From contig NZ_JAQNDM010000002.1 of assembly GCF_028368975.1 (NCBI RefSeq), forward strand, positions 8,302,425 through 8,366,424: a stretch of 64,000 nucleotides of DNA, written 5' to 3'. The position numbers and the translations under genes were made by a program. How positions within the stretch are numbered: position 1 is the stretch's first letter; each line of letters opens with the position of its first letter. Shown piece by piece: positions 9,702-20,576 of this stretch. Source of the DNA: Stigmatella ashevillena (GTDB taxonomy: Bacteria; Myxococcota; Myxococcia; Myxococcales; Myxococcaceae). The notes beneath the pieces are model-generated. The model ran no database searches. It was not told where the DNA came from and was given only the letters and a program-made list of their open reading frames with translations.

Positions 9702-12241
9702 CGGAGCCGCACGACAATTCACCCCGGGTGGGACTGGTCATCGTCTCCCACAGCCGCCTGCTCGCCGAGGGGGTTGCGGAGCTTGCGCGCGAGATGGGCG
9801 GCCCCGGGGTTCAGATCGCCACCGCGGGGGGGATGGACGGGCCCGGGTCTGTCTTGGGGACCGATGCCCTCCGGGTGATGAAGGCCATCGAGAGCCTCTA
9901 CTCGGAGGCGGGCGTGCTGGTGCTGATGGATCTGGGCAGTGCCGTGATGAGCGCCGAGCTGGCGCTGGATCTGCTGCCCCCTGACCATCGCGAGAACGTG
10001 TTGCTGTGCAGCGCGCCGCTGGTGGAGGGGGCTGTGGTGGCTGCGGTGCAAGCGCGCTTTGGAACCCCCTTGCGGCAAGTGGCCGCGGAGGCCTGTGGGG
10101 CCCTGATGGCCAAGCAGGGTCAGCTCGGAGGCGCGGAGGCACTCCAGACGCCGCCGTCGGCGGGGATCCGTGGTTCGCCCGAAATGACCCTGCGCTTCGT
10201 CGTCCTCAACCACCAGGGGTTGCATGCGCGTCCTGCCGCGCGCCTGATGCAGGCGATGTCGCGGTTCTCGGCGGGGCTCCGGCTGCGCAACCTCACCACC
10301 CAGAGCCAGGAGGTGGATGCCCGGAGCATCAATGCGGTGATGACGTTGGGCGTGCAGCAGGGCCATGAGGTCGAGTTCATCGCGAACGGGGAGGATGGAG
10401 GGGCCGCCCTGGAGGCCCTGCGCCTGCTGGCGGAATCCCACTTTGGCGATGCGCCGGGGGGCGCGGGTGCTGGGATGCCGCTCCAAGGCCGCACCCCTCT
10501 TCATGAAGCGCCACGCTCTGGCTGGCTGACGGGGACACTCATCTCTCCAGGGATCGCCATCGGCCCCGCCTCCGTGCTGTGGCAGGAGGATGAGACGGCG
10601 CTGGAAGAGGACGACGTGGGGCTTCCTTCTCAGGAGTGGGACCGGTTGCAGCAGGCCCTCCAGCGCGTGCGCACCGAGGTGCTCGAGACACGTGCCGCCC
10701 TGGCCCTCCGCGCGGACCACCAGACCGCCGAGATCTTCGATGCCCACCTTTTGGTGCTCGAGGATGCCGAGCTGCTCCGGTGGGTTTACGAGCACATCCA
10801 CCAGGGCGCTGGAGGGGCCTTCTCGGTGTGGAAGGACGCCGTGGAGCGGGTGGCACGGCGCTACGAGTCCCTGCCGGACGAGTACCTGCGCTCACGCATC
10901 GCGGACATCCAGGATGTGGGGCGCCAGGTGCTGTTGGCCTTGAGAGGGGACGCCCGTGCCGCTCCGGTGGAGCAACGCGCCGGCATCCTGGCGGCGTTGG
11001 ACTTCGCGCCCTCGGAGATCGCCCGGTTGGACGCGAAGCGTGTTCAAGGACTGTGCGCGGCGCGAGGCGCTGCCTCCAGCCATGCCGCCATTCTGGCGCG
11101 GTCCCTGGGGATTCCCGCGGTGTTTGGCTTGGGGGAGGAACTCCAGCAAATCCGTGAGGGCGAGACGCTGCTCGTGGATGCCACGGCGGCGCGGGTCTGC
11201 CTCCTGCCGGATGAGGCCCTGCTGGCGGAATACGAGGACAGGGCGAGGGTGGAGCTGAAGACCCGGCAGTTGGCCCACCAGTTGCGGGCCAAGGCGGCGT
11301 TGACGCGGGATGGCCACCGGGTGGAGGTGGCGGCCAACATCGGCCAAGTGGCCGAAGCGCGGGCCGCCGTCGAGGCGGGGGCGGAAGGGGTCGGTTTGTT
11401 CCGCACCGAGTTTCTCTTCTTCCAGCGGGCCTCTGCACCGGATGAGGACGAGCAGTACGAAGCCTACCGTGAGGCCGCGCGGGCGCTCGAAGGGCGGCCG
11501 TTGATCATCCGCACGCTCGATGTGGGGGGGGACAAGCCGTTGCCCTACCTCGACGCGGGGCAGGAGGCGAATCCCTTCCTGGGCGTGCGCGGCCTGCGCT
11601 TCTGCCTGGTGAACCGGGAGCTGTTCTCCGCCCAGCTGCGCGCCATTGCCCGTGCCGCGGTGGATGCGCCCATTCGCGTGATGTTTCCCATGGTGGCGAC
11701 CCGGGAGGAGTGGCTGGAGGCCCGGGCCCTCTGGGAAGAAGCCGCTCAGTCCTTTCCCGCGGCCCGGCATGTGGAGGTGGGCTTGATGATCGAAATTCCC
11801 TCGGCGGTGCTCCTCGTGCAGCACCTCGCGGCCGAGGCCAGCTTCTTCTCGCTGGGGACCAACGACTTGACGCAGTACCTCTTCGCGGCGGAGCGGGGCA
11901 ATGAACGCCTGGCACACCTGTCCGATGCGCTGCACCCGGCACTGCTTCAGATGGTGGCGCGGGTGACCGAGGAGGCCCACGCGCGAGGCCGGTGGGTGGG
12001 CCTCTGCGGAGAGCTGGCGGGGGATGCGCTGGCGGTGCCGTTGCTCGTGGGCCTGGGGGTGGATGAGTTGAGCATGAGCGTGCCCGCGATTGCCTCAGTG
12101 AAGCAGGCTTTGCGGGCTTGCCACGCGGGAGAGGCGCGGGTGCTGGCCCGGCAGGCCCTCTCCTGTGGGAGTGCGGCGGAAGTCAGGCGCTTGTTGGCGG
12201 GTGAGGCGTTCGGGGAGATACTGCCGGGAATGCGCCATTAG
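9698..12241 (+). CDS. dhaM: DhaM-HPr-Enzyme I fusion phosphotransferase
   Basis: 847 residues from GTG at 9698, which overlaps the dhaL stop (GTGA) and has AAGGA seven bases upstream. Domain 1 (about 8-135) is the EIIA-like DhaM module with phosphorylatable His18 (VIVSHSRL). Domain 2 (about 163-245) is HPr with His176 (NHQGLHARPAARL). Domain 3 (about 275-847) is a complete Enzyme I with His462 (SSHAAILARSLGIPAVFG), GLFRTEFLF, RTLDVGGDKPLPYL and the C-terminal LCGELAGD cysteine. E. coli DhaM has only a truncated EI; here the PEP-binding half is present. The protein should carry phosphate from PEP to DhaL-ADP alone. The product of the operon is dihydroxyacetone phosphate from dihydroxyacetone, PEP-dependent. 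Confidence 0.93.
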   Translation: MTEPHDNSPRVGLVIVSHSRLLAEGVAELAREMGGPGVQIATAGGMDGPGSVLGTDALRVMKAIESLYSEAGVLVLMDLGSAVMSAELALDLLPPDHRENVLLCSAPLVEGAVVAAVQARFGTPLRQVAAEACGALMAKQGQLGGAEALQTPPSAGIRGSPEMTLRFVVLNHQGLHARPAARLMQAMSRFSAGLRLRNLTTQSQEVDARSINAVMTLGVQQGHEVEFIANGEDGGAALEALRLLAESHFGDAPGGAGAGMPLQGRTPLHEAPRSGWLTGTLISPGIAIGPASVLWQEDETALEEDDVGLPSQEWDRLQQALQRVRTEVLETRAALALRADHQTAEIFDAHLLVLEDAELLRWVYEHIHQGAGGAFSVWKDAVERVARRYESLPDEYLRSRIADIQDVGRQVLLALRGDARAAPVEQRAGILAALDFAPSEIARLDAKRVQGLCAARGAASSHAAILARSLGIPAVFGLGEELQQIREGETLLVDATAARVCLLPDEALLAEYEDRARVELKTRQLAHQLRAKAALTRDGHRVEVAANIGQVAEARAAVEAGAEGVGLFRTEFLFFQRASAPDEDEQYEAYREAARALEGRPLIIRTLDVGGDKPLPYLDAGQEANPFLGVRGLRFCLVNRELFSAQLRAIARAAVDAPIRVMFPMVATREEWLEARALWEEAAQSFPAARHVEVGLMIEIPSAVLLVQHLAAEASFFSLGTNDLTQYLFAAERGNERLAHLSDALHPALLQMVARVTEEAHARGRWVGLCGELAGDALAVPLLVGLGVDELSMSVPAIASVKQALRACHAGEARVLARQALSCGSAAEVRRLLAGEAFGEILPGMRH

Positions 12242-12285
12242 CAAGGGGCGCGAACATTGAGCGTCATGAGCGTCAGGAGTGTTCC

Positions 12286-12756
12286 GTGAGCATCAAGGTT
12301 GGCGACAAGGCCCCCGGCTTCACGCTGCCGAAGCAGGACGGCACATCCGTGAGCTTGAGTGGCTTGCTGCAGAAGTCGGCGGTGGTCCTCTACTTCTATC
12401 CGAAGGACGATACGCCGGGCTGCACGCAGGAGGCGTGCTCGTTCCGGGACTCCTACGAGGCCTTCAAGGATGCGGGCGCCGAAGTGGTGGGCATCAGCTC
12501 GCAGTCGGCGGATTCCCACAAGGCCTTCGCCTCGAAGCACCGGCTTCCCTTCACCCTGGTGAGCGATGAGGGCGGCAAGGTGCGCAAGCAGTATGGCGTT
12601 CCGAGCACGCTGGGGCTGATTCCGGGCCGGGTGACGTATGTCATCGACCGGAACGGCACCGTTCAGCACGTGTTCAACTCGCAGCTCAATGCCGCGCGCC
12701 ACGTGACCGAGGCCCTGGGCATCATCCAGAAGCTTCACGGCGCCCGTCCTTCCTGA
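12286..12756 (+). CDS. bcp: Thioredoxin-dependent peroxiredoxin, Bcp/PrxQ type
   Basis: 156 residues from a GTG start with AGGAG upstream. The AhpC/TSA fold carries YPKDDTPGCTQEACSF, giving peroxidatic Cys46 and resolving Cys51 in the PrxQ arrangement five residues apart. It reduces H2O2 and organic hydroperoxides using thioredoxin. It stands 45 bp after the dha operon and converges on the DUF3332 gene, so it may have its own promoter. The motif IPGRVTYVIDRNGTV near the C-terminus is typical for the family. Confidence 0.94.
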   Translation: MSIKVGDKAPGFTLPKQDGTSVSLSGLLQKSAVVLYFYPKDDTPGCTQEACSFRDSYEAFKDAGAEVVGISSQSADSHKAFASKHRLPFTLVSDEGGKVRKQYGVPSTLGLIPGRVTYVIDRNGTVQHVFNSQLNAARHVTEALGIIQKLHGARPS

Positions 12757-12782
12757 GCGGAAAGGGCCTTGCCGAGGGAAGG

Positions 12783-12805
12783 GGAGGAGCCCTGAGCGCT
12801 CCTCC
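12783..12805. terminator. Hairpin between convergent bcp and DUF3332 genes
   Basis: GGAGGAGC at 12783-12790 pairs perfectly with GCTCCTCC at 12798-12805 across a seven-base loop. It sits between two convergent stops, so it could end transcripts from both sides. There is no U-tract. Confidence 0.5.
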
Positions 12806-12819
12806 TCCCTCGCGGGGCG

Positions 12820-13464
12820 CTACGGCTGGTTCGTGCAGAGCGCCAGGCCCTGTCCCAGCGGGGACAATTGGTTCTGGGCGTATTGCGACAGCCCCACGGC
12901 GCCCTCCTGGAGGAGGATCTGCCGCGCCTGGGCCACGGCCTCGGCCGAGTGCAGCGCCATCGTCATGCCGTCCGCATCCGTGACCGCCACCGCACCACCG
13001 GCCTGCTCGCGCGCCTGGAGCAGCAGCGCGCCCGCATCGTCGCGCACGGCGATGCCGTCCTCAAGGGGCTCGAAGTAGCGCACCAGCGGGGCCTGGCCCT
13101 CGCGCTCCAGCTCCACCTTCATCACGCCCGAGGCCATGTCCCGCGACAGCCGCAGCGTGTCGCTGGGCCCCAGCCGCACCACGCGCGTGTTCCCGGGCGT
13201 CCCGTCCGCGTTCGACACGGGGTTCTCCCCGGTCCAGAACTCGATGCTGTTGATGACCAGCATGTCCACCAGGGTGCCGATGGCGTACACGGGGACGATC
13301 GCCATCACCAGGAACACGGCCCACTGGGCGAACTTGTTGTCCGAGACGCCCTTGTTGAACTCCCACATGGCCCGCGTCAGCGAGAACTTGCCGAAGCATC
13401 CGGACATGTGAAGGGACAGAACGCCCACGCACAGCGTGGCCAGCAGCCGGGAAGAACGCTTCAT
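12820..13464 (-). CDS. DUF3332 family membrane lipoprotein
   Basis: 214 residues. The N-terminus is a lipoprotein signal with LHMSGC as lipobox (Cys23). KFSLTRAMWEFNKGVSDNK and a long hydrophobic segment (about 49-70, AVFLVMAIVPVYAIGTLVDM) ending NSIEFWTGENP define DUF3332. The remaining part is a soluble domain rich in charged residues. Function of the family is unknown. The ATG was chosen because the lipoprotein signal begins there; GGAGG lies 12 bases upstream at the edge of a 12-bp palindrome (13467-13478). The FHA sigma-54 activator gene ends 31 bp upstream on the same strand, so co-transcription is likely. Confidence 0.82.
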   Translation of the reverse strand: MKRSSRLLATLCVGVLSLHMSGCFGKFSLTRAMWEFNKGVSDNKFAQWAVFLVMAIVPVYAIGTLVDMLVINSIEFWTGENPVSNADGTPGNTRVVRLGPSDTLRLSRDMASGVMKVELEREGQAPLVRYFEPLEDGIAVRDDAGALLLQAREQAGGAVAVTDADGMTMALHSAEAVAQARQILLQEGAVGLSQYAQNQLSPLGQGLALCTNQP

Positions 13465-13495
13465 ACGGTGTGTACACCTCCAGAGGACCGCGGAG

Positions 13496-14860
<1,365 letters not shown>

Positions 14861-14951
14861 GGGCGGTGCGGACTCTATCGCGGATGGTGGACGAAGGGTC
14901 AGGTTGATGAGGGCCTTTGGGGGGTGGCTTGCGTGGTAGAGGGGGCACCGC

Positions 14952-17654
14952 ATGCGCCCTCTTCTTCTGCTTCCACTGCTGGCTTCTTGCGCCACCGTTC
15001 CTCCCACATCGGCGCCGTCCCCGCTCCCCACGCAGACACAGGGGGAGGCTGTCCCCGCGCGGACGTGGGTCCAGCCCCGGGCCGTGGTCATCCGCCACGC
15101 CACGGTGATGCCCGCCTCGGGCCCCGCCATCGAGGATGGCGCCGTGGCCTTCGCCGAGGGCCGGCTCGTGGCGGTGGGACGCAGCGCGGAGGTGGTGGCG
15201 CCGCCGGGTGCCGAGGAGGTGGATGGCACGGGCCTCTTTGTCACCCCGGGTATCGTTGATGCGCACAGCCACCTGGGCGTGTATGCCACCCCGGCGACCT
15301 TCGCGAATGAGGAGGGCAACGAGGCCACCGCGCCGGTCACGGCCGAGGTGGATGCCGAACACGGCTTCTGGCCGCAGGATCCTGGGCTGCAGCGCGCGGC
15401 GGCCGGTGGGGTGACGTCGCTGCTCGTGCTGCCGGGCAGCGCCAACCTGATCGGAGGCCGGGGCTTCCCGGTGAAGCTGCACTTTGGCCGCTCGGCGGCG
15501 GAGATGCAGTTTCCGGGGGCGAAGGACGCGCTGAAGATGGCGTGCGGGGAGAACCCTCGCCGGGTGTACGGAGAGGGCCGCAAGATGGCCCCCGCCACGC
15601 GCATGGCGAACGTGGCCGGCTACCGGCAGGCGTTCGCGTTGGCGCGCGACTACCTCAACCGGTGGGCGGACTGGGAGAAGAAGAAGGCGAAGAAGCCGGA
15701 GGAGGCCGGTCCACCGCCCGTCCGGGACCTGAAGCTGGAGACGCTGGCCGAGGTGCTGCGCGGCAACCTCCTGGTGCAGAACCACTGCTACCGCGCCGAT
15801 GAGATGGCGGTGATGCTCCAGGTGGCGAAGGAGGCGGGCTTCTCCATCCGCGCCTTTCACCATGCGGTGGAGGCCTACAAGCTGAGGGACGTGCTGGCGA
15901 AGAACGAGGTGGCGGTGGCCACCTGGGCCGACTGGTGGGGCTTCAAGATGGAGGCGTGGGACGGCATCCCCGAGAACGCGGGGCTGCTGTGGCAGGCGGG
16001 GGTGAAGACCGTCATCCACTCGGACTCGGCCTATGGCATCCAGCGGTTGAACCAGGAGGCGGGCAAGGCGATGTGGCGGGCCCGCGAGTCCGGCATTCCC
16101 CTGGCCGAGGAAGAGGTGCTGCGCTGGGTGACGCTGAATGCCGCGTGGGTGATGGGGGTGGAGGCGCAGACGGGCTCCCTGGAGCCGGGAAAGATGGCGG
16201 ATGTGGTGCTGTGGAAGGGCCACCCGCTCAGCGCGTATGCGCGGGCGCAGCGCGTGTGGGCCGATGGCGTCGTCACCTTCGATGCGGCCACGGGCCCGGT
16301 GGACATGAGCGACTTCGAGGTGGGGGAGCGCGCGGGGACCTCGGCGAGGCTCGTGGCGCAGCCGGCGCGCGTGCCCACCGGACAGGACCTGGGGCTGGCG
16401 GCTCCGTGCGATCCCGCGAAGGACCGGGCCTGCGCCGCGCTGCTGCCGGTGAGCGAGGGCGCGTGCACGGCCTTCCAGGGCGTGACGGTGTTCACGGGCT
16501 CCGAGTGGTGGAAGGGCGCCTCCGTGCTTGTGGAGGGCGGCAAGGTGACGCGGGCGCAGGCCGGGGCGCTGGGGCCCCTTCCCGCCGGGTGCCGCGAAGT
16601 GGAGGGCCGGGGCCGGTTGCTGACGCCCGGCTTGATGGAGGCGTTCACGGGCTTGGGGCTGGTGGAGGTGCTGGCGGAGTCCTCCACCACCGATGACGTC
16701 TTGGAGGGGGAGGCCGTGGCGAAGGGACCTGTCCACGCGGCGCTCCGGGTCGCTGACAGCATCAACCCTGCCTCGGCGCTCTATCCGGTCGCACGGCTGG
16801 GAGGGGTCACCGCGGTGGGGACGGTGCCCTCGGGAGGGCTGATTCCGGGCCAGAGCGCCTTCGTGGCCACGGACGGCACTCTCCGCCGCACGCCCCTGGC
16901 GCTCCACGTCAACCTGGGGCTGCCGGGGCGGGAGGCGGTGTCCGGCTCGCGCTCCGCGGTGCTCGAGCACCTGCGTGAGCTGCTCTCGGATGCGCGCGAG
17001 TACGGTCGGCGCAAGACGGACTTCGAGCAGAACCGCATGCGGGAGGTGGCCGCGAGCCGGTTGGATCTGGAGGCGCTCCAGCCGGTGCTGAGCGGCACGG
17101 TGCGGGTGGTGGTGGCGGCGAAGCGGGCGGGGGATCTGCTGGCGGCGCTGGAGCTGGCGCGCGAGTATGGGCTCAAGCTCATCCTCGTGGGCGGCGATGA
17201 GGCGTGGCAGGTGGCGGGGGCCCTGGCGGCGGCGAAGGTGCCCGTCATCCTCAAGCCCACGCAGAACCTGCCCAGGAACTTCGACAGCCTGGGGGCCCGG
17301 TTGGACCTGGCGGCGCTGCTGCACGCGGCCGGGGTGAAGGTGCTCATCTCCACGATGGACGAGCCCCACCTGACGCGCACGCTGTCTCAGGAGGCCGCGA
17401 ACGCGGTGGCCTGGGGGCTGCCCCACACCGAGGCGCTGCGGGCCGTGACGTCGAACGTGGCGGAGGCCTTCGGGGTGGAGGGGGGCCGCATCGCGCCGGG
17501 CGCGGTGGCGGATCTGGTGCTGTGGAACGGAGATCCTCTGGATCTCGCGAGCCGGCCGCTGGGCATGTGGCTGGCGGGCCGTCAGGTGGGGCTCGTGAGC
17601 CGGCAGCAGGCGCTCTTCGAGAAGCACCAAAAGGCCACGGCCGCCCCCCGGTGA
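14952..17654 (+). CDS. Tandem amidohydrolase lipoprotein, degenerate second half
   Basis: 900 residues. The lipoprotein-like signal [16 protein letters not shown] has its lipobox Cys at about 13. The first half (about 35-470) is an imidazolonepropionase-like amidohydrolase with metal-binding DAHSH (Asp103-His107) and a late HSDSAYG. The second half (about 500-890) repeats the fold up to the C-terminal [13 protein letters not shown] strand, but at the equivalent of DAHSH it reads EAFTG (563-567), so the HxH pair is gone. The protein is therefore probably a catalytic plus non-catalytic tandem. The substrate is unknown; cyclic amides or peptides are usual for the family. It acts outside the cytoplasm if lipidated. 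Confidence 0.85.
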   Translation: MRPLLLLPLLASCATVPPTSAPSPLPTQTQGEAVPARTWVQPRAVVIRHATVMPASGPAIEDGAVAFAEGRLVAVGRSAEVVAPPGAEEVDGTGLFVTPGIVDAHSHLGVYATPATFANEEGNEATAPVTAEVDAEHGFWPQDPGLQRAAAGGVTSLLVLPGSANLIGGRGFPVKLHFGRSAAEMQFPGAKDALKMACGENPRRVYGEGRKMAPATRMANVAGYRQAFALARDYLNRWADWEKKKAKKPEEAGPPPVRDLKLETLAEVLRGNLLVQNHCYRADEMAVMLQVAKEAGFSIRAFHHAVEAYKLRDVLAKNEVAVATWADWWGFKMEAWDGIPENAGLLWQAGVKTVIHSDSAYGIQRLNQEAGKAMWRARESGIPLAEEEVLRWVTLNAAWVMGVEAQTGSLEPGKMADVVLWKGHPLSAYARAQRVWADGVVTFDAATGPVDMSDFEVGERAGTSARLVAQPARVPTGQDLGLAAPCDPAKDRACAALLPVSEGACTAFQGVTVFTGSEWWKGASVLVEGGKVTRAQAGALGPLPAGCREVEGRGRLLTPGLMEAFTGLGLVEVLAESSTTDDVLEGEAVAKGPVHAALRVADSINPASALYPVARLGGVTAVGTVPSGGLIPGQSAFVATDGTLRRTPLALHVNLGLPGREAVSGSRSAVLEHLRELLSDAREYGRRKTDFEQNRMREVAASRLDLEALQPVLSGTVRVVVAAKRAGDLLAALELAREYGLKLILVGGDEAWQVAGALAAAKVPVILKPTQNLPRNFDSLGARLDLAALLHAAGVKVLISTMDEPHLTRTLSQEAANAVAWGLPHTEALRAVTSNVAEAFGVEGGRIAPGAVADLVLWNGDPLDLASRPLGMWLAGRQVGLVSRQQALFEKHQKATAAPR

Positions 17655-17666
17655 AGAGGGCGGCCG
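17638..17666. terminator. Hairpin between convergent genes, overlapping the stop
   Basis: CGGCCGCCC (17638-17646) and GGGCGGCCG (17658-17666) form a perfect nine-base stem with an 11-base loop that contains the amidohydrolase stop codon. It sits between convergent genes. No U-run follows, so it may act only as a partial or bidirectional terminator. Confidence 0.5.
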
Positions 17667-17698
17667 CGGTGGGCTTCCGGGTGTGATGGCGCGGAAGC

Positions 17699-19360
17699 TC
17701 AGTCCCCGCTGTAGATGCCGATGGAGCCGGCCACCCAGCGCTTGTCGCTGCGCTCGTAGCCCATGAAGCCCACGAGCACCCGGCGCTTGGCGCCCGAGGT
17801 GTCCACCTGGATATCGGACACGCGGGACATGGCCAGATCCACACCGAACACCTGTCCATTGTAATGAGCGACGGTGTTGCCCCGGATGCGGCTGATGCCA
17901 CCGCCCCAGCTCGTGCCGGCCCAGACGCTGCCATCGAGCGGGTCCGCGGCGAGGGAGGAGACGAAGCCCTTGCGGTCCGTCAGCTCCGTGCTGAACTGGC
18001 GCAGCAGTGCACCGTCGCTGTTGAGCTGCGCCACGCCGTTCGCGAAGGAGCCCACCCACACGGTGCCGTCGTTCGCCACCGCCATGCTGGAGACGCTGTC
18101 GGAAATGCGCTGCTCGGGGCGTGAGCCCTCGGCCACCGCATCCTTCCAGATGTCATAGCGGTTCCAGGCGTAGGCGCTGTCCTCGGTCATCGACTGGGCC
18201 CGCCAGTAGTTGGCGCTGCCCGTGGCGGTGACGTAGCGGAAGCGGGTGGAGCGATCCGCGCCCCCGAACCAGACATCGCCGCTCGGATCCACCGCCACCC
18301 CGTAGTAGGCGTCCGTGAGCAGGGCGTTGCGCACGCGCCACTTGGAGGGCTCATTCGGGTAGAGCTTCGAGTCCTCGGCCTTGTTCGAGTAGACGAAGGC
18401 GTTGATGGCCGGGTGGACGTGCTCGTACAGGCCCGCGCACGAGTGCTGCCCGTTGCAGGCGGGGTTGCCCTCGAATTCGGTGGAGCCCCAGGCGAAGCCG
18501 TGGTTCCCGCCGAACCACACGCTCTGGGTCCGCTTGTCCACGGCGATGCGGAGGATGTTGCAGACCTTCTCCCGGCCGCGGGGCTCGTCCCGGACGACGT
18601 CCGGTCCCGAGAAGATGTCGTAGTGCACCGTGGCAATGGTGCCGTTGGGCAGCAGCGTCACCTTGTCCGCGTCACCGCTCTTGTAGCGGCTGGGGTCCGG
18701 GCTGGCGCCGTCCCAGTTGTTCTCGCAGTGGTTCGCCCCCTCGCCCGGCATGCCCTCGTAGCCGACGAAGACCATGCCCGACGCACCTGGCTTCTTCAGG
18801 CCTCCGGCCACGGAGACGACCTTGAGGTACTTGGCGCCCGTCGGCGTGCCTCCGCCCGGCAGGTAGCCGTAGGGCCGCAGGCCCTCGGTCATGGTGAACT
18901 TCTGGAAGCGCGTGGTGCCGGACTTCAGGAGGAAGAGGCCCTCTTCGCCGCCCGCCACCCAGATGTTGCCGTCCTCGTCGGACGCCACGCCGTACACCTT
19001 CTCGGGACCGTTCTCGTTCCTGCCAAAGAACTGCCAGCCGGCGGCCGAAGGCGGCGGAACGATGATGGGAGGCGTCGGAGGGGGCGTGGGCGTTCCCCCG
19101 TCCGAGGGCGGCGTGCCCCCATCTCCGGGGGGGCCGGCATCAGGCGTTCCGCCATCCCCACCCGAGGGGGGCCTGGGGATCTCCGGAGTGGGGTCCACGG
19201 GCACGGCCGGGTCACCCCCTGGCGTGCCAGGGCCTGGATTGTCCAGACCCGGGTTGCCCTGCTCCGACTCGTCGTTACCGCCACCACCCTCCGAGCACCC
19301 CGTCGCCGAGACCAGCCCAGCCACCACGAGTGCTCCCGCCCACTTCCATCCGCCCTTCAT
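17699..19360 (-). CDS. Secreted beta-propeller-like lipoprotein
   Basis: 553 residues. The lipoprotein signal ends GLVSATGC (Cys22). A long Gly/Pro/Ser/Thr-rich linker (about 25-105) follows, then a domain with repeated 'DEDGNIWVAG', 'DPSGDVWFGG', 'ANDGTVWVGS' and 'DPLDGSVWAGT' motifs. These match two-component-regulator-type or NHL-like propeller blades (Reg_prop), with at least five seen. Two Cys-containing insertions (CENNWDG, NPACNGQHSC) may form disulphides. Probably an extracellular, lipid-anchored binding protein; no catalytic residues are recognised. It converges on the amidohydrolase gene and is divergent from the methyltransferase gene. Confidence 0.75.
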   Translation of the reverse strand: MKGGWKWAGALVVAGLVSATGCSEGGGGNDESEQGNPGLDNPGPGTPGGDPAVPVDPTPEIPRPPSGGDGGTPDAGPPGDGGTPPSDGGTPTPPPTPPIIVPPPSAAGWQFFGRNENGPEKVYGVASDEDGNIWVAGGEEGLFLLKSGTTRFQKFTMTEGLRPYGYLPGGGTPTGAKYLKVVSVAGGLKKPGASGMVFVGYEGMPGEGANHCENNWDGASPDPSRYKSGDADKVTLLPNGTIATVHYDIFSGPDVVRDEPRGREKVCNILRIAVDKRTQSVWFGGNHGFAWGSTEFEGNPACNGQHSCAGLYEHVHPAINAFVYSNKAEDSKLYPNEPSKWRVRNALLTDAYYGVAVDPSGDVWFGGADRSTRFRYVTATGSANYWRAQSMTEDSAYAWNRYDIWKDAVAEGSRPEQRISDSVSSMAVANDGTVWVGSFANGVAQLNSDGALLRQFSTELTDRKGFVSSLAADPLDGSVWAGTSWGGGISRIRGNTVAHYNGQVFGVDLAMSRVSDIQVDTSGAKRRVLVGFMGYERSDKRWVAGSIGIYSGD

Positions 19361-19551
19361 ACGGCCTCACTTGAGGAAAACAGGTGTCCGCAGACCCCGT
19401 GCTTTCACAGGCTGACGCAAGACTGAGGCCAGCGGGATCGACTGCCGGGCGGAGGCAGGCGTCCGTTGCCGGACAGGCCGTGGGAAGCCGATTTCCCTCT
19501 CAGGGCAGGCACTTTTCCCGGCCAGGGGCTGTTCCGTGCTACGTCCATAGA

Positions 19552-20247
19552 ATGAGCGGGAATGATGTCCGCGGCCGTACGCCCTTGTCCCTGGTGAGCC
19601 AGGAGCCAGATCTCCTCTTCTATATGCGCCAGGCAGGCGAGCGGGGCGGGCCGGTGCTCGTTCTGGGCACGGCCAATGGGCGCGTGCCCTGGTCGCTGGC
19701 GGGCCATGGCTTCAAGGTGGTGGGGGTGGACGCGTCCGAGACGATGATTCGCACCGCCGAGGAGCGCCGGAACGTGGAGTCCGCGGAGGTGTCCCAGCGG
19801 GTGCGCTTCATCGTCTCCGACGTGCGGGTCCTGCGCCTGGAGGAGCGCTTCTCGCTGGTGCTCGCGCCCCAGCACGCGATGGGGCTGATGGCGAACCGGG
19901 ATGAGCTGGAGTCCTTCCTGGCCACGGTGCGCCACCACCTGGCACCCGAGGGGACGTTCATCTACGACGTGCTCAATCCCCCGCGCGAGGCCATTCTCCC
20001 CCGGGATGACGTGCCCATGTCCCCCCTGGAGCCCCGCCGCTCCCTGTTCGCCTTGCACCTGAGCGAGCGCAAACCCCCGGGGGGCACGGCCCCCATCCGC
20101 CGGTTGCGGCTGCGCCACTTCTCCCCGGAGGAGCTGGAGACGGCGCTGAGTGCCTGCGGGCTGACGCTGCGCGAGCGCTACGGGCGCTTCGATGGCAAGC
20201 CGTTCGACCTGGAGGACTCCCGTCAGATCGGCGTCGTGGGGCTGTAG
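19552..20247 (+). CDS. Class I SAM-dependent methyltransferase
   Basis: 231 residues from ATG at 19552. The SAM site is in VLVLGTANGRVPWSLA followed by VVGVDASETMI, whose acidic residue at the end of beta2 binds the ribose. RFIVSDVRVL and the loop LAPQHAMGLM cover motifs II-III. Related proteins are annotated as class I methyltransferases of unknown substrate. An open frame extends upstream to 19384, but that part has no conserved features and lies in the divergent promoter region, so the shorter start is preferred. It converges with 12 bp spacing on the next small gene. Confidence 0.82.
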   Translation: MSGNDVRGRTPLSLVSQEPDLLFYMRQAGERGGPVLVLGTANGRVPWSLAGHGFKVVGVDASETMIRTAEERRNVESAEVSQRVRFIVSDVRVLRLEERFSLVLAPQHAMGLMANRDELESFLATVRHHLAPEGTFIYDVLNPPREAILPRDDVPMSPLEPRRSLFALHLSERKPPGGTAPIRRLRLRHFSPEELETALSACGLTLRERYGRFDGKPFDLEDSRQIGVVGL

Positions 20248-20259
20248 CGGGCCCGGGCG

Positions 20260-20517
20260 TCAGCTGATGACGGGGAGCTTGAACTTGTCCGGCCCGTTCG
20301 GGTTGGGCGGAGGCCCCTCGGCCTCGATGCTCAGCGCCAGCTCCATCAGATCCAGCAGCTGGGCACGGCCGTCCTCCCCGTCGGGCGCCATGACCACCAG
20401 CTCCACGGGCAGCCGCTCTTCCGGCGGCACGGGCTCTGGGTCAATGGCCTTGCCCTCGGCGTCGAGTTCCTCCACGAGGAGGTCCCCGTCTCGGTGGATG
20501 GTGTAGCGGCGGCGCAT
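20260..20517 (-). CDS. Small acidic protein of unknown function
   Basis: 85 residues from the ATG at 20517, preceded by GAGGA five bases upstream on the minus strand. The N-terminal part (MRRRYTIHRDGDLLVEELD) looks like a short beta-strand unit; the protein is acidic and proline-rich, with a helix rich in Leu/Glu (LLDLMELALSIEAEG). I recognise no family. Codon bias is normal for the window and no homologous motif is visible. It lies 59 bp downstream of the response regulator on the same strand and could be the last gene of the two-component operon. Confidence 0.65.
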   Translation of the reverse strand: MRRRYTIHRDGDLLVEELDAEGKAIDPEPVPPEERLPVELVVMAPDGEDGRAQLLDLMELALSIEAEGPPPNPNGPDKFKLPVIS

Positions 20518-20576
20518 GGTGTCCTCGTCAGAATGGTGCGGGAGGCGGGGCCTCCCGGAAAGCAAAATGTGCGGCC

